Positions 1 to 11,624 are shown, counted from the first letter of the stretch. The stretch is DNA of 64,000 nt from Panopea generosa (GCA_029582155.1 CM055905.1:10194995-10258994); one strand, 5' to 3'. Translations and numbers: made by a program. Notes: a model not told the origin generated them from the sequence alone.

Positions 1-80
1 AGCCACATAAAGGAGTGTCAACAGCGAATCAAGAATACTGTAGTGAAGCTTCTACTGAACGACTAGTCGACATAACTCAC

Positions 81-139
81 CTGTCAAAGAGGTTTCTTAG
101 CTGACTGAAGTCGATCCATTTCAGCAAAGACATGTTCAT
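81..139 (-). CDS. Possible first coding exon (unidentified)
   Basis: A short minus-strand reading frame starts at an ATG (139-137), runs about 19 codons (MNMSLLKWIDFSQLRNLFD) and ends at a good donor (GTGAGT, complement of 75-80). The rest would lie beyond the left edge of the window. I do not recognise the protein. The exon is so short that chance is a real alternative; a second frame over the same bases is also open for about 45 codons. A strong donor-like GTAAGTATG also occurs just upstream on the same strand, so exon limits are uncertain. Confidence 0.2.
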
Positions 140-1511
140 GGGAATCACCCAGAAGCATCATACTTACATTCAGGGCCACTTTTAAACAGAGCATGCAATG
201 TGTTGAACCCTTACCCGAAAAAGGCACTTAAGCTGAGCACAGGTTTACGCAGCAATGAGGGTTAAGCAAGCGCCTACATGGAAAAGAAGACAGCGCCAAG
301 TACTAAGGCAGTCAGGGCTCTGAAAAGTATACAAGACAGAAACGATTACCATTTATAAGAGACAACAATCTGCTCAACAGTACAGACATGAAGATAGCAA
401 ATTCCATAAAATGCAATGAAATCCATCAGAAAAGGAACGTTAGATACTCAAAACCGCCAAAAATAAAACATTCAGGACCTGTTTTTATAACACTTAAAAA
501 CACCTGAAATAGTTAACAAAGAAGCGAACACTGGTCGAGAGAACTTGGTGGCAATCCAATCACCGGCAATGACAAAATGACAAAACTGTACCCAGTCATC
601 AGGGATCTGCAGTCTGTCCAAAAACCTCATTTTGCTATCATCCATAGCAATGATAAAATGGCCTGGCTTGGCAATACACATTCAGATGTGTAAGTTGTAC
701 TTTAAAATAAAAAAACAACAAGATCTTCAGGGAAATAGTGACATGTCTGCCTAATCCATATGCTGTTGCGATAAACGTATCCTTCCAAGCTGGACTTCAA
801 GATACACCATTTGACATCACAATGTCTCATCAATGGACAATTTGCCACTGATAAAGAACAATTTTTATTAAAATGGATTTCCTAACTTGGGCTGCGCGCC
901 TACATTAGACTAAAAAAGAATTCCAGCTCAAAAGTGCAACATATTTTGTGACATAATAAATGAGTCACATGATTTAATTTTTATTTAAAATTGATCCGTT
1001 ATACACAGGGGTGGATCCAGGATTTCAGTTTAGAAGGGAAGGTGGGTTTAAGTTCAAGTTAACAATTTAAGTATCAATCTTACAAGTCACGTTTTGGTGA
1101 ATTTGCCATACCAAACCAATCGATTTGATTTGTTTATTTGATATTTATAGCGTGTTTTCCTGATGTACTCCTTTTATTATGCGAAAAAGCAATAGAAAGC
1201 ATGCAGATAAATTAAAATATGGTTTGTTTGTTTGTTCTTTACTACCCATCATTCATTTTTGAGTAGGTAGATACGTAAATTATCATATTTTACATTTTGT
1301 ATTTTGTCAGACATAAATATATATCATCTACTTATTGTTACATTTTCCATGCACATGATTGCTTTAATGCAGATTTATGATATCATGTTTTAAGTTTATG
1401 TTTACTTATCATAAGTTAGCTGCCCTGCTGACAGAAATTATTGTAAAAAAAAATTACTCCGTCATCGATTGGTATTAGAATGATCACTTGATATCTGCAA
1501 AGTATATGGAA
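140..1511. other. No supported feature
   Basis: AT-rich DNA with only short, unrecognised reading frames. The longest is a 69-codon minus-strand frame at 472-681 with no motif and no clear splice context. Nothing here resembles a known repeat elsewhere in the window. Confidence 0.5.
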
Positions 1512-3083
1512 CAAGAAATGTCACTGTTAAGTGTCACATGCCCCTCAAATGGTCTGTGAAAAATTACAATATATGATATAATAGGTATCAATGTATCCAT
1601 GAATATCAAGAGTAATGGACTGATGTTTCAGACTAGACATGCAATTTCATGTTTTGTTTTCACATTAAAGCATGACCTTGACCTTTGTGTAACCTTGACC
1701 TTGACATCTATTGTAATGGTCTGGGTATTTCAACAGTTAAATGCAGGTGAAACATTATCATGACATGCTGATCACTTGTGTCAAGCTATTTTAAAATCCC
1801 TAAATGTAACTTACAGATCAATTGTTGAGCAAAAGTGTTCATGTATGATAAAGTTAAAGGACAGACTTGAAATCTCAAACAGATTCAAAGTGTTGTCATA
1901 CATACTCAAAGTGTGACCTTGACCTTTGAGGTACGGGGTCTAGGTCTTACTTATAACACTTCATCATGTCATCTTGAAAAATTGAGCCAAGTTAAAGAAT
2001 AAGTCACAGGCCAGACAATATCAAACAAATTGTAAGTGTGACCTTGATCTTTGAGGAAAGGTTCTGGGTCTTACATGCGACACTTATTATGTCATGCTGA
2101 TCAACTACGCCAAGTATTTTTAAAATGTATCCATAGATGACAAAGTTACAGACTGGACAAGAAATCTCACACAGACTGAGTGTTGTCAAACAAACTCAAA
2201 GTGTGACCTTGACCTTTGAGGTACACATGTGGGTTTTACACATGACACATTGTAATGTCATGCTGATGAATTGAGCCAAGTGTTTTTCGAAATTTATCCA
2301 TAGGTGACAAAGTTTCAACCCGGACACAAAACCTCAATCAGACTGAAAGTGTCATCAAACAAAATCAAACTGTGACCTTGACCTTTGTAGTGGGATTCTG
2401 GGTGTAACATGCAACACATCATCATGTTATGTTGATCATTTGTTTCTAGTATTAAAAAAATCCATCTATGCATGACAAAGTTACAGGCCGGACAGGAAAT
2501 CTCAAACAGACTGAAAGTGTTGTCAAACAAATTCAAAGTGTGACCTTGACCTTTGAGGTATGGGTATGGGTCTTACTCATGACACATTGTCATGTTATGT
2601 TGATCATTTGTAGCAAGTATTTATAAAATCCATCTATGCATGACAAAGTTACAGGTCAGACAGGAAATCTCAGAGACTCAGTGTTGTCAAACAAACTCAA
2701 AGTGTAACCTTGACCTTTGAGATACGTGTGTGAGTCTTACTCGCAACACGTCATCATGTTATGTTCATTATTTATAGCAAATATTAATAAAATTCATCTA
2801 TGCATGACAAAGTTACAGGCCAGACACGAAATCTCTCATGAACTCAAAGAGTTGCCAAACAAACTCAAATTGTGACCTTGACATTTGAGGTACAGGTGTG
2901 GGTCTTACTCACGACACTTCATCATGTTAAGTTGATCATTTGTAGCAAGTATCAACAAAATCTATCTATGCATGACAAAGTTACAGGCTGGAAACAAAAT
3001 ACCGTACCGAAGGACAGATGGATGGATAGACGGATGGATGCTGCAATTACTATACCACCCAAAAAGATTTTGGGGGGGCATAA
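1512..3083 (-). mobile_element. Pearl-like non-autonomous element with core tandem repeats
   Basis: Diverged tandem units of roughly 160 bp share the phrases tgaccttgacctttgag and gcatgacaaagttacaggc. They are followed by a GGAT-rich microsatellite (about 3012-3040) and a C/G-rich inverted motif near 3051-3080. The opposite end carries a hairpin (CACT-GTTA-AGTG, 1522-1533) and, read on the minus strand, ends TTTCTTG before TT. A second copy at 17839-18785 shares both ends but has fewer core units. Core repeats plus microsatellite are the known layout of oyster pearl elements, a group assigned to Helentron-associated non-autonomous elements. No coding capacity is seen; small frames inside (2004-2189, 2315-2536, 2872-3120) are frames through the repeat. 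Confidence 0.75.
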
Positions 3084-3936
3084 ATTTTTTTTTTGTTTGA
3101 ATCTAATTTTATGGATATGATTAATAGTTTATGGCGCACTGTAAATAAAATGTTTCTAGGGAATGAATAAAAAAGTATAATTGTTGCCACAAGTCATAGA
3201 TATAGCGCAGGTTCGTCTATTATACTTTATGACAAAATTTATCAATACCACTTTAAGTATCCAAGACATGATTTTATCTCTAACAGTTGCAAATTGAAAT
3301 TTTGTCTATACATCGCTGTTTTAAACAATATAACTACTTACATATGCGGGGAACCATCAGGGGTCCTAATGTTGAGCATCTGGATACCTGATTTACAAAA
3401 ACTGGTATATAACAAATACAGTTTTACTGACCGGGCGCTTAGCTTGGCTGAAAACGATATTATAGCACAGTTGTAGGGGGTCTGGAGGACATTATTTTTT
3501 CAGTTAATCAGGGTCATAGGTGTGTTTTGGCGTATATTTTTAGTGGCCTTGTTATCCTTAATTTTAACCTTGACTTCACTGTCTTATAACCAAATAAATA
3601 GATAAAAATGATGTTACATATCTGGATTATATTCAATGGTTTTTTAGTTTTAGCGAATTTATCCAGAAGTTTGTGGACAAATTTAATGAAATCCATATTG
3701 AATTCATGCAAGTACATTGCTATATTTTGCAAAGCTTCAGTATTGGTGTATTTGTCATTGATGAACAGTATTTTAGTGCATTTCTTATGTTAATAATAAT
3801 GTTATGGTCTCCATAGCAACATGCAAACATGTTTAGTGCTGCAGCTCAAAATGTTGAACAATTTGACAGATTAATTTGTGAAAAATAACAATGATTTCCC
3901 TGTAAAACTCGCAGTAATTATTATATCATATATTAT
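3084..3936. other. No supported feature
   Basis: AT-rich sequence with short overlapping frames on both strands (for example 3294-3476 and 3514-3732) that show no motif, no splice context and no similarity to other parts of the window. Confidence 0.5.
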
Positions 3937-4060
3937 CTAGTCAGCCCTGTGTCTGTAAAATGTGACTAGGTGGATATCATACATCATGATACAGTTCTCT
4001 AGTGCGGTAGCACTTAAAATACTGTCTCAAGTTGACAATGTCGCTAGAGGTGGGTACCGC
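3937..4060 (+). repeat. SINE body fragment (same family as 53416-53730)
   Basis: Phrases such as aatgtgactaggtggatatc and atactgtctcaagttgacaa closely follow the body of the intact SINE at 53416-53730 in the same orientation. The tRNA-like head is missing, so this is a 5'-truncated, diverged copy. Confidence 0.55.
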
Positions 4061-4687
4061 AAGAAAAGAAGTATCACAGTATGCCACGTTTTTTAGTGAG
4101 TATGTACCTCAGAATACTGTGTAAGTTTTGCAAATATACAATAGCTAAAATTATTCATTTGATTTAAAAAAAGTTCATATCTTTAACATCAAAGTGATAT
4201 TCATAGAAGACAAGAGATACAAAATTAAAGTTAAAGTTTTGTATTTAACAGAACAAAGCAACATTTAATAATATTGTTATGGGAACAGTATATATCACAA
4301 TCATTGTAACAGTTGATGAAAAACATGGTTATTATGGTATTATATATAGTACTCAAAGGCTACAGCTGTTTAACAAAACAAATAAAAATTTAAATGAAAA
4401 AGAAAACGGTCATAAATTATGTATTTAAAAGTACAAAAGTTTATTAAAATCTCTAAACGTTTCAGTCATAATTAGTTTCAAATAGTCAATGTCCCTAGAT
4501 GTTGATATGATACTCGGGCGGAATCAGATGTGTGTAGACAATAATAACTCTTCTACCGTATTTTATATTGTCATTTTCTTTTAATTTTTTTTTCTATAGT
4601 TTATTATTATGTTTATATACTTTTTTCTTTAAAACTTTATTATAATCACTAAAATTCAAGCAAAATATTTACTGCTCTTCCTTTGCA

Positions 4688-4736
4688 TGTGTGTGTGTGT
4701 GCACGCGTACGTGTGTGCGTGCGAGTGCAAGTGAGC
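4688..4736. repeat. Alternating purine-pyrimidine tract (TG/CG rich)
   Basis: A run of TG dinucleotides passes into CG- and TG-alternating sequence and continues as an imperfect TG/AG tract. Such tracts can adopt Z-DNA. The two ORF-like frames through it (4649-4834 and 4691-4948) are low-complexity products, not genes. Confidence 0.8.
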
Positions 4737-5771
4737 GTGCTTGTATGCATGTAGAAGTGAGTGAAATGCTTGCTCGGAAGTATATGTGTTTGTTTGTATA
4801 TCAAAAATATCGTCACTTTAATTTGTATGTGCATTTTGACGCATTGGGGATGGCTGTAACTAATGTTGTTAAAACTTGTAGCCCAACCCTCGTTATTGGT
4901 GCTACAAATTGCACAAATGTACTGGAGCCAAGTAACTATGGAATTTAGGGGTAGGCTACTTAAGTTAGTTTGATCTTTGTTTTTCGTGTTTCCGGATATT
5001 CAACGTGAAACTAACCATAATACTGAACTTTTCAGTCCTCTAATATTGAATAGCTACACTTTTTAATATCGAAAGATGAAAAACGAATATTAAACTTCTA
5101 TTTGCTCATCATTTGAGCCATTATTACAATACATTACTTGTAAATAGCTAACTGAAATTATAGCTAGTTAGCTACTACAACCAGTGCTCCAAGAAAAAAA
5201 AATTTGGGACTAGCCCAGGGCAAGTAGGTTGAAAAAATCTACTTGCCCTGACTGAAAAATAACTTGCCCTGATCAACGGTTCACATGCCCAGATTTTTAT
5301 TACCAATACACCTTACGGTATAATATGAAATATGTAAACATAGACTTAAATGTATTAATTTTATGTAGGGTTAGCTCCCCTTAACATTATGCATGTCTCA
5401 ATCACAAGTTTTAGAGTTTGAATAAGACTGGGAGAAGTGAGAGAATTTAGGGAGAACTGACTATGTCTCTGTCAGTATGTCCAACTTATTATGTTGTATT
5501 TAATCTTTGTTCTTTATTGACTCATTTCTGTTCTGTCGATTCAGTGGCAGTATGGGAGCAGGAGTTTATTTAAAACATTATTTTAAATATCTTTCTCTTG
5601 TTTTCTTATTATTGCTGTCATAACATACAATTATGGAAATGTCAAGCCTGCAAAGCTATTCAATCTATCCAAGAGAACTTGGCAATATGATAAATAAATG
5701 CAGTCTTCGATAGCTGTAGTGAATGTACATAGGTCACTTACAATAGCCTTGCTGTTAAGCTAGCTTTTACA

Positions 5772-5853
5772 GCGACATGGTTGAAGTGCACTGATTGTAT
5801 TGGAAGTTAAGCAACAAAGTACGGGGTTAGTACTTGGATGGGTAACCGCGGTC
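5772..5853 (+). pseudogene. 5S rRNA-like sequence, unit 1
   Basis: Contains ggaagttaagcaa followed by ggttagtacttggatgggta and accgc, the internal promoter region (box A, intermediate element, box C) of eukaryotic 5S rRNA at the right spacing. The 3' part that would close helix I is absent and the middle is diverged, so it is not a functional 5S gene, though the internal promoter is largely kept. Confidence 0.75.
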
Positions 5854-6056
5854 CCTTTAATGGCCACTATGATTAACTTTCGAACCTGCGTCTGCACGAA
5901 TCTTTCTTTCCTTGGGATTGGCGGGATATGGCCAGGAACTGCGGGAAGCCACAGGCTGTGCAGTTGGGGCTAAGCCCTAAAGGTTAAAGAGGGGAGGAGT
6001 GTAGTGAATGTACATAGGTCACTTACAACAGCCTCGCTGTTAAGCTAGCTTTTACA

Positions 6057-6140
6057 GCGACACGGTTGAAGTGCACTGACGGTACTGGAAGTTAAGCAAT
6101 GAAGTACGGAGTTAGTACTTGGATGGGTGACCGCGATCAC
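6057..6140 (+). pseudogene. 5S rRNA-like sequence, unit 2
   Basis: Second unit of the dimer, with ggaagttaagcaa and gttagtacttggatgggtga followed by ccgc. It keeps the 5S box C-like motif slightly better than unit 1 at one position (gggtgacc) and worse at another. It ends at the right target duplication. Confidence 0.75.
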
Positions 6141-7085
6141 TTTATAGCCTTCAAATGTCTAGAAAGTGCAACTAGTCAACTATATTTCAAATATTAAAAA
6201 AAAACAACACATTATTCATCTTAATTGTTGGTTTCAATATTATATTTAAATCATGCCAAAGAAAATTATGCGCTGAAACCACACAACCAAAAAGCAATGT
6301 TTATTACTATAATACCCCACCCACATTTTTCTTTGCCGTAAACACAATTTAAATATCAACTTTCACGTTTTCACAGAAGAAAATTTATATACATACAGTT
6401 CCAATTATTGTAAATCTACGAAATATTAATAAAATTACCAGAACCTAACGTTGACATTTTACATAACGCGATCGATCGCAAATTATCTGCAAAAACATAA
6501 TCAGATTTTAGAAATCGTTACCATTTTGGCAAAGGGAGATATTTTTTACTCTTCATAATGGAGAATTTGAGAGACACCCGCGAATTACGTCATCGTCTTT
6601 TTTTGTCTTTGCTCGGGTAGGTGGTAAGAAACGTGTACCTTGGTCGTAGATATACGACCAATCAGAGCGGTTATTAAAAATAGATTAATTTATATTCAAA
6701 GCTATCCACCAATCACATTAGAGGTATAAAAATAGATAAATGAATATGCATGAGAGGTTTTCCAAAGTCGCATTATCGGGCATGTGGTGTGATAAACACC
6801 GCAGGGGTCAATTGTTTATACTGATTAGTTACGGTCTATAAACAACAGTTTGACCTGTGTTGTATCGAATAGAGATATTTACAGACCTGTGTATTGTGAA
6901 AACTAGCTTGTCCGATTTTTAAGACAAGCCCGATGGGCAAGTAACTTTGAAAAAGGCACATGCCCGGATCCAGATTTGACAAGCCCCGGGCATCGGGCTA
7001 TCCTATTCTTGGAGCACTGACAACTGCAGCTCCGCAGCCGTCATGTCCGGGGGTAACAGAACCCCACTGTAATCATCCCCCACTA

Positions 7086-9145
7086 CTTTAACAGATGGTT
7101 GTATCTATAAGCGTATACTGCAGTAAGACACGATAGTATTTTAATAGATGGATGTATCTATGAGCGTATACTGCAGTAAGACACGATAGTATTTTAACAG
7201 ATGGTTGTATCTATGAGCGTATACTACAGTAAGACACGATAGTATTTTAACAGATGGATGTATCTATGAGCGTATACTGCAGTAAGACACGATAGTACTT
7301 TAACAGATGGTTGTATCTATGAGCATATACTGCAGTAAGACACGATAGTACTTTAACAGATGGATGTATCTATGAGCATATACTGCAGTAAGACACGATA
7401 GTACTTTAACAGATGGATGTATCTATGAGCATATACTGCAGTAAGACACGATAGTACTTTAACAGATGGATGTATCTATGAGCATATACTGCAGTAAGAC
7501 ACGATAGTACTTTAACAGATGGATGTATCTATGAGCATTTACTGCAGTAAGACACGATAGTACTTTAACAGATGGATGTATCTATGAGCATATACTGCAG
7601 TAAGACACGATAGTACTTTAACAGATGGATGTATCTATGAGCATATACTGCAGTAAGACACGATAGTACTTTAACAGATGGATGTATCTATGAGCATATA
7701 CTGCAATAAGACACGATAGTACTTTAACAGATGGATGTATCTATGAGCATATACTGCAGTAAGACACGATAGTACTTTAACAGATGGATGTATCTATGAG
7801 CATATACTGCAGTAAGACACGATAGTACTTTAACAGATGGATGTATCTATGAGCATTTACTGCAGTAAGACACGATAGTACTTTAACATATGGATGTATC
7901 TATGAGCATATACTGCAGTAAGACACGATAGTACTTTAACAGATGGATGTATCTATGAGCAGATACTGCAGTAAGACACGATAGTACTTTAACAGATGGA
8001 TGTATCTATGAGCATATACTGCAATAAGACACGATAGTACTTTAACAGATGGATGTATCTATGAGCATTTACTGCAGTAAGACACGATAGTACTTTAACA
8101 TATGGATGTATCTATGAGCATATACTGCAGTAAGACATGATAGTATTTTAACAGATGGATATATCTATGAGCATATACTGCAGTAAGACACGATAGTACT
8201 TTAACAGATGGATGTATCTATGAGCATATACTGCAGTAAGACATGATAGTACTTTAACAGATGGATGTATTTATGAGCATATACTGCAATAAGACATGAA
8301 AGTACTTTAACAGATGGATGTATCTATGAGCATATACTGCAGTAAGATAGTACTTTAACAGATGGATGTATTTATGAGCATATACTGCAGTAAGACATGA
8401 TAGTATTTCAACAAATGGATGTATCTATCAGCATATACTGCAATAAGACATGATTGTACTTTAACAGATGGATGTATTTATGAAAGATGGATGTATCTAT
8501 GAGCATATACTGCAGTAAGACATGATAGTACTTTAACAGATTGATGTATTTATGAGCATATACTGCAGTAAAACATGATAGTACTTTAACAGATGGATGT
8601 ATTTATGAGCATATACTGCAGTAAGACATGAAAGTATTTCAACAAAAGGATGTATCTATCATTATATACTGCAATAAGACATGATAGTACTTTAACAGAT
8701 GGATGTATTTATGAAAGATGGGTGTATCTATGAGCATATACTGCAGTAAGACATGATAGTACTTTACCAGATTGATGTATTTATGAGCATATACTGCAGT
8801 AAAACATGATAGTACTTTAACAGATGGATGTATTTAAGACAGATGGATGTAACCATGAGCAAATACTGCAGTAAGACATGATAGTACTTTACCAGATTGA
8901 TGTATTTATGAGCATATACTGCAATAAGACATGATAGTACTTTAACAGATGGATGTATTTAAGACAGATGGATGTATCTATGAGCATATACTGCAGTAAG
9001 ACATGATAGTACTTTACCAGATTGATGTATTTACGAGCATATACTGCAGTAAGACATGATAGTACTTTAACAGATGGATGTATTTATGAGCATATACTGC
9101 AATAAGACATGATAGTACTTTAACAGATGGATGTATTTATGAGCA
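7086..9145. repeat. Satellite array of 53-bp units (about 38 copies)
   Basis: The unit runs from actttaacagatggatgta through tctatgagcatatactgc to agtaagacacgatagt. Spacing between consecutive gtactttaac motifs is exactly 53 bp over most of the left half. The right half (from about 8400) is diverged and compound: gaaagatgg insertions recur 231 bp apart (8482 and 8713), and gacagatgg variants follow. The array starts 60-70 bp beyond the right end of the transposon at 5182-7019. Confidence 0.95.
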
Positions 9146-9606
9146 TTTGAGGATTTCTTTTTAAAAAAAAATGCACTGCACTGTCTTTAAAATGAGGCAA
9201 GTCAATCTATCAGTTATTGTGCATTTTTATGTGCGGATACATTCCTGCTATGGAAAAAAAAATACTTTAAAAATTTTCTATGTGGATGTTTTTAATGTGG
9301 AAATCCTAGACCTTATTTTATATAGCGCAACAAACTGATTTCAACTGTGTAGTGAGACCTTTACTTGTTTTTATAGTATAGTGCCGCCAAGATGAAATAT
9401 AATGTCACACATACACAATATGGAACCTCACAAAGGCAAACACAGACTATTAAACTATTTGATATTAGCAACTTCTAGGGATCACACTCAAACTCTCCTG
9501 TGTACATGATGGGCCACTCTACCATTTAGCCATTTGTCTTATGTTTAGAGATGGAATGTAAGAATTGTTAAGTTAAATCATGTAATATAATATTATCACA
9601 GCTTAC
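9146..9606. other. No gene; possible degraded SINE head
   Basis: AT-rich. Around 9460-9535 the sequence (gggatcacactcaaactctc, then ccactctaccatttagcc) resembles an antisense tRNA-like SINE head, too diverged to assign. Confidence 0.35.
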
Positions 9607-9735
9607 CTTAGGATCAGGTGTAGCAGGTGCGGTTAGCCCACGGGTGGTTGGCAACATGATCTGACCAGTGGAGCTGGTTGTCAATCCAACTTGAGAATTA
9701 CTTCTACTTAAGATGGCAATCTCTACTACTCTTGT
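9607..9735 (-). pseudogene. Likely TRRAP linker exon, exon D of broken copy
   Basis: On the minus strand a 129-nt segment lies between an acceptor (ATTTTCAG) and a strong donor (GTAAGC). One frame is open for all 43 codons, starting TRVVEIAILSRSNSQVG and ending LTAPATPDPK; the Ser/Thr/Pro composition suits the variable linker that follows the KIEQRERYK region of TRRAP, before the PIRATAPMWRC block. In the frame dictated by the previous exon it instead opens Y-K-S, as expected for TRRAP, then meets stops, so a frameshift must lie near its start. Assignment rests on position and the YKS match; similarity of the linker itself is not conserved enough to prove it. The following TRRAP exons are not found in 1-9600. 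Confidence 0.5.
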
Positions 9736-10046
9736 CTGAAAATTTGATGGAAGTGAGAAATTAAATATTGAACTGTACGTTTCTCATTACCCCTAACCCT
9801 ATAGCTGTCACTGCTATACTAAATATCATTGAAAAAAAAATTGAAAATAAATAAATTATGTAAATTATATGTCAGAATAAGATTTCCATTTCATACATAC
9901 CGTATATTTGTGATGGGGGTCGTTTGAACCAAGTTTGAACAAAATGTCCATATGTCAATTTACTTATATTGCTATCATGAGTGCTTATTATAGCTTTTGT
10001 TTTTATTGATATTTACTTTCAAATGATAATCAATTCACAAATCTAT

Positions 10047-10910
10047 TGATAGTACTGCAAAATGAAGTGTTCATATACAGTACAGTCTCCAATGAATCAG
10101 TTTACTCTGGTAACTGATAACATGCAAAATGAAGTGTTCACAAAGAATACAGTCTCCAATGAATCAGTTTACTCTGGTAACTGATAAAATGCAAAATGAA
10201 GTGTTCACATACAATACAGTCTCCAATGAATCAGTTTACTCTGGTAACTGATAACATGCAAAATGAAGTGTTCACATACAATACAGTCTCCAATGAATCA
10301 GTTTACTCTGGTAACTGATAACATGCAAAACTAGAGCTATCACTGAAGGTGATGAATACCCCCGAACGCCGCCATGACAGAAAATGGTTTACCGTTGTAT
10401 GAAGTTTTATTAAATTATATCCAATAGTTTTAAAGTTATGCTCCGGACAAGGGAAATATATCAAAGGGCAATAACTATGTAATTAGCTAGAATAGAGTTA
10501 TGTTTCCTGTACACTGCACTTCCTGTCATTATATTCTACCATTGTATGAAGTTTGATGAAATTCCATCCAGTACTTTAAAAGTAATGCTCCGGACAAGGG
10601 AAATATATCCAAGGGCAATAACTCTGTAAATAGCAAGAATAGAGTTATGTTTCTTGTACACTGCACTTCCTCTCATTATATTCTACCATTGTATGACGTT
10701 TGATGAAATTCCATCCAGTACTTTTCAAGTGATGCTCCGGACAAGGAAAATTGCAACGGACAGACCGACCGACAGACCAACAGACCGACCACAGGGTGAC
10801 CCCAATATACCCCCCTCAAACTTTGTTTGTCGGGGGGTATAATGAAGTGTTCACATACAATACAGTCTCCAATGAATCAGTTTACTCTGGTAACTGATAA
10901 CATGCAAAAT
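10047..10910. repeat. 67-bp tandem repeat, interrupted by an inserted element
   Basis: Units contain gcaaaatgaagtgttcacat, acagtctccaatgaatcag and tttactctggtaactgata. Four units lie left and one right of the insertion at 10331-10842, whose removal restores a continuous unit. Confidence 0.9.
10331..10842 (-). mobile_element. Rolling-circle-like (Helentron/HINE-type) element, core repeats about 138 bp
   Basis: Read on the minus strand, the element opens with an inverted pair (TATACCCCCC ... GGGGGGTATA), then a GGTC/GTCT microsatellite, then more than two core repeats containing tttcccttgtccggagcat, and ends with a hairpin ATCAC-CTTCA-GTGAT four bases before CTAG and a T run. No target duplication is visible: the host unit reads gcaaaa on one side and tgaagtg on the other, which join to the intact unit gcaaaatgaagtg. 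CTAG next to T after a short hairpin is the classic Helitron 3' signature; the family name is inference. Confidence 0.75.
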
Positions 10911-11129
10911 GATCAATGTAAATGAAATTACAGCATATCAAAAATCTCAAATTAAGATGGTTAGTGAAGTTGGGCCTGGTGAGAATTCAGCACAGAGTAA
11001 CCAACCACAGGTCTGCTTCTGTACCATGTGATCATATAACACACTCCATGATTCATTACAGCACTTTTGAACACTTGATTTTATTGAACAATATCATGTA
11101 AATGTATATAACTGAATGCTCACCTGTCT

Positions 11130-11434
11130 TTTGTTGTTGTTATATGGTGTTTAATATAGCATTCAACAAATTTTTAATCGTATCGCAGTATCTACTTGAG
11201 ATAGTATTCTGAGCACTGCCACACTGTAGTAATCATGCAGAAAATACCCCAACCAGTCCCACTATACTGACACCTGGCAGACTAACCCTAGAACTAACCT
11301 CTAAATGCTGAACTCCTAGTGAGGAAGCTTCCAATACTATTTTTCAAGTATTTGGAATGATCCACAGATTATTGAATTCACAATCTTCAACATGTGAGAC
11401 ACTCTACCACTAGACCACCGCTGTGGTTTTCCCG
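11130..11434 (-). repeat. SINE, antisense, near full length
   Basis: The minus strand begins with a tRNA-like head (tggtctagtggtagagtgtc) and continues with the same body as the intact SINE at 53416-53730 (gaagcttcctcactaggag, ctagggttagtctgcc, actgggtgg-like block) and the same tail ending at the tatggtg/gttgttgtt region. Confidence 0.7.
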
Positions 11435-11490
11435 TCTCATCTAATCGAATTGAGTATGCGAGTAGTGATAAGCAATGATCATGTACTTAC

Positions 11491-11624
11491 ATCTTTCCCG
11501 CTTAAGTGTAAGAGTTCTGATGGGAAAGTACACGGCCTACAGATACATCTGCCCCACCTGGCTCAGCAAGTTCATAATGAGGCAACCTTCATTCCTCACT
11601 AAGCATGTCAACAACTGTGGTATC
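11491..11624 (-). pseudogene. TRRAP exon C with in-frame stop
   Basis: The exon lies between acceptor TTGTTTCAG and donor GTAAGT on the minus strand. Joined in phase to exon B (codon TG|G) it reads W-IPQLLTCLV-N-E-G, then MNLLSQVGQMY, then AVYFPIRTL and TLK-RER, which follows the known TRRAP order WIPQLLTCLVGSEG, NLISQVGRVYPQ, AVYFPIRTLYLTLKIEQRER. Three defects are seen: a TAG (11539-11537) where the family has glutamine before AVYFPIRTL, loss of two residues after RTL, and loss of three residues (IEQ) before RER. TRRAP is the large pseudokinase scaffold of the SAGA and NuA4/TIP60 acetyltransferase complexes; this segment belongs to the helical FAT region. The defects point to a non-functional copy. 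Confidence 0.85.

Larger units (their letters stand above)
5715..6148 (+). mobile_element. Nested insertion: tandem dimer of a 5S-rRNA-derived repeat
   Basis: Two units lie 285 bp apart, both opening with gtagtgaatgtacataggtc. Each carries a 5S-like stretch; the first is followed by about 120 bp of unrelated sequence before the second begins. ATAGC occurs at 5710-5714 and 6144-6148 as a likely target duplication. The paralogous transposon at 54392-55425 is continuous at this point (about 54938-54946), so this stretch is an insertion. 5S-derived SINEs (SINE3 type) are a known class; whether this unit belongs to it is inference. Confidence 0.75.
5182..7019. mobile_element. Non-autonomous DNA transposon with terminal inverted repeats, copy 1
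   Basis: The left end reads CAGTGCTCCAAGAA and the right end is its exact reverse complement. Direct copies of ACAAC flank the element (5177-5181 and 7020-7024), giving a 5-bp target duplication. Both subterminal regions are rich in ACTTGCCC/GGGCAAGT motifs. No transposase is encoded. A 434-bp unit derived from 5S rRNA is inserted at 5715-6148. A truncated second copy lies at 54392-55425. The 5-bp duplication argues against a standard hAT element (8 bp); I cannot assign the superfamily from termini alone. Confidence 0.85.

Noticed and set aside
472..681. 69-codon minus-strand frame
   Set aside because: No recognised domain, no clear acceptor or donor at a consistent frame, and length within chance for AT-rich DNA.
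7086..9145. CRISPR-like array
   Set aside because: Units are contiguous 53-bp repeats without unique spacers, in eukaryotic DNA.
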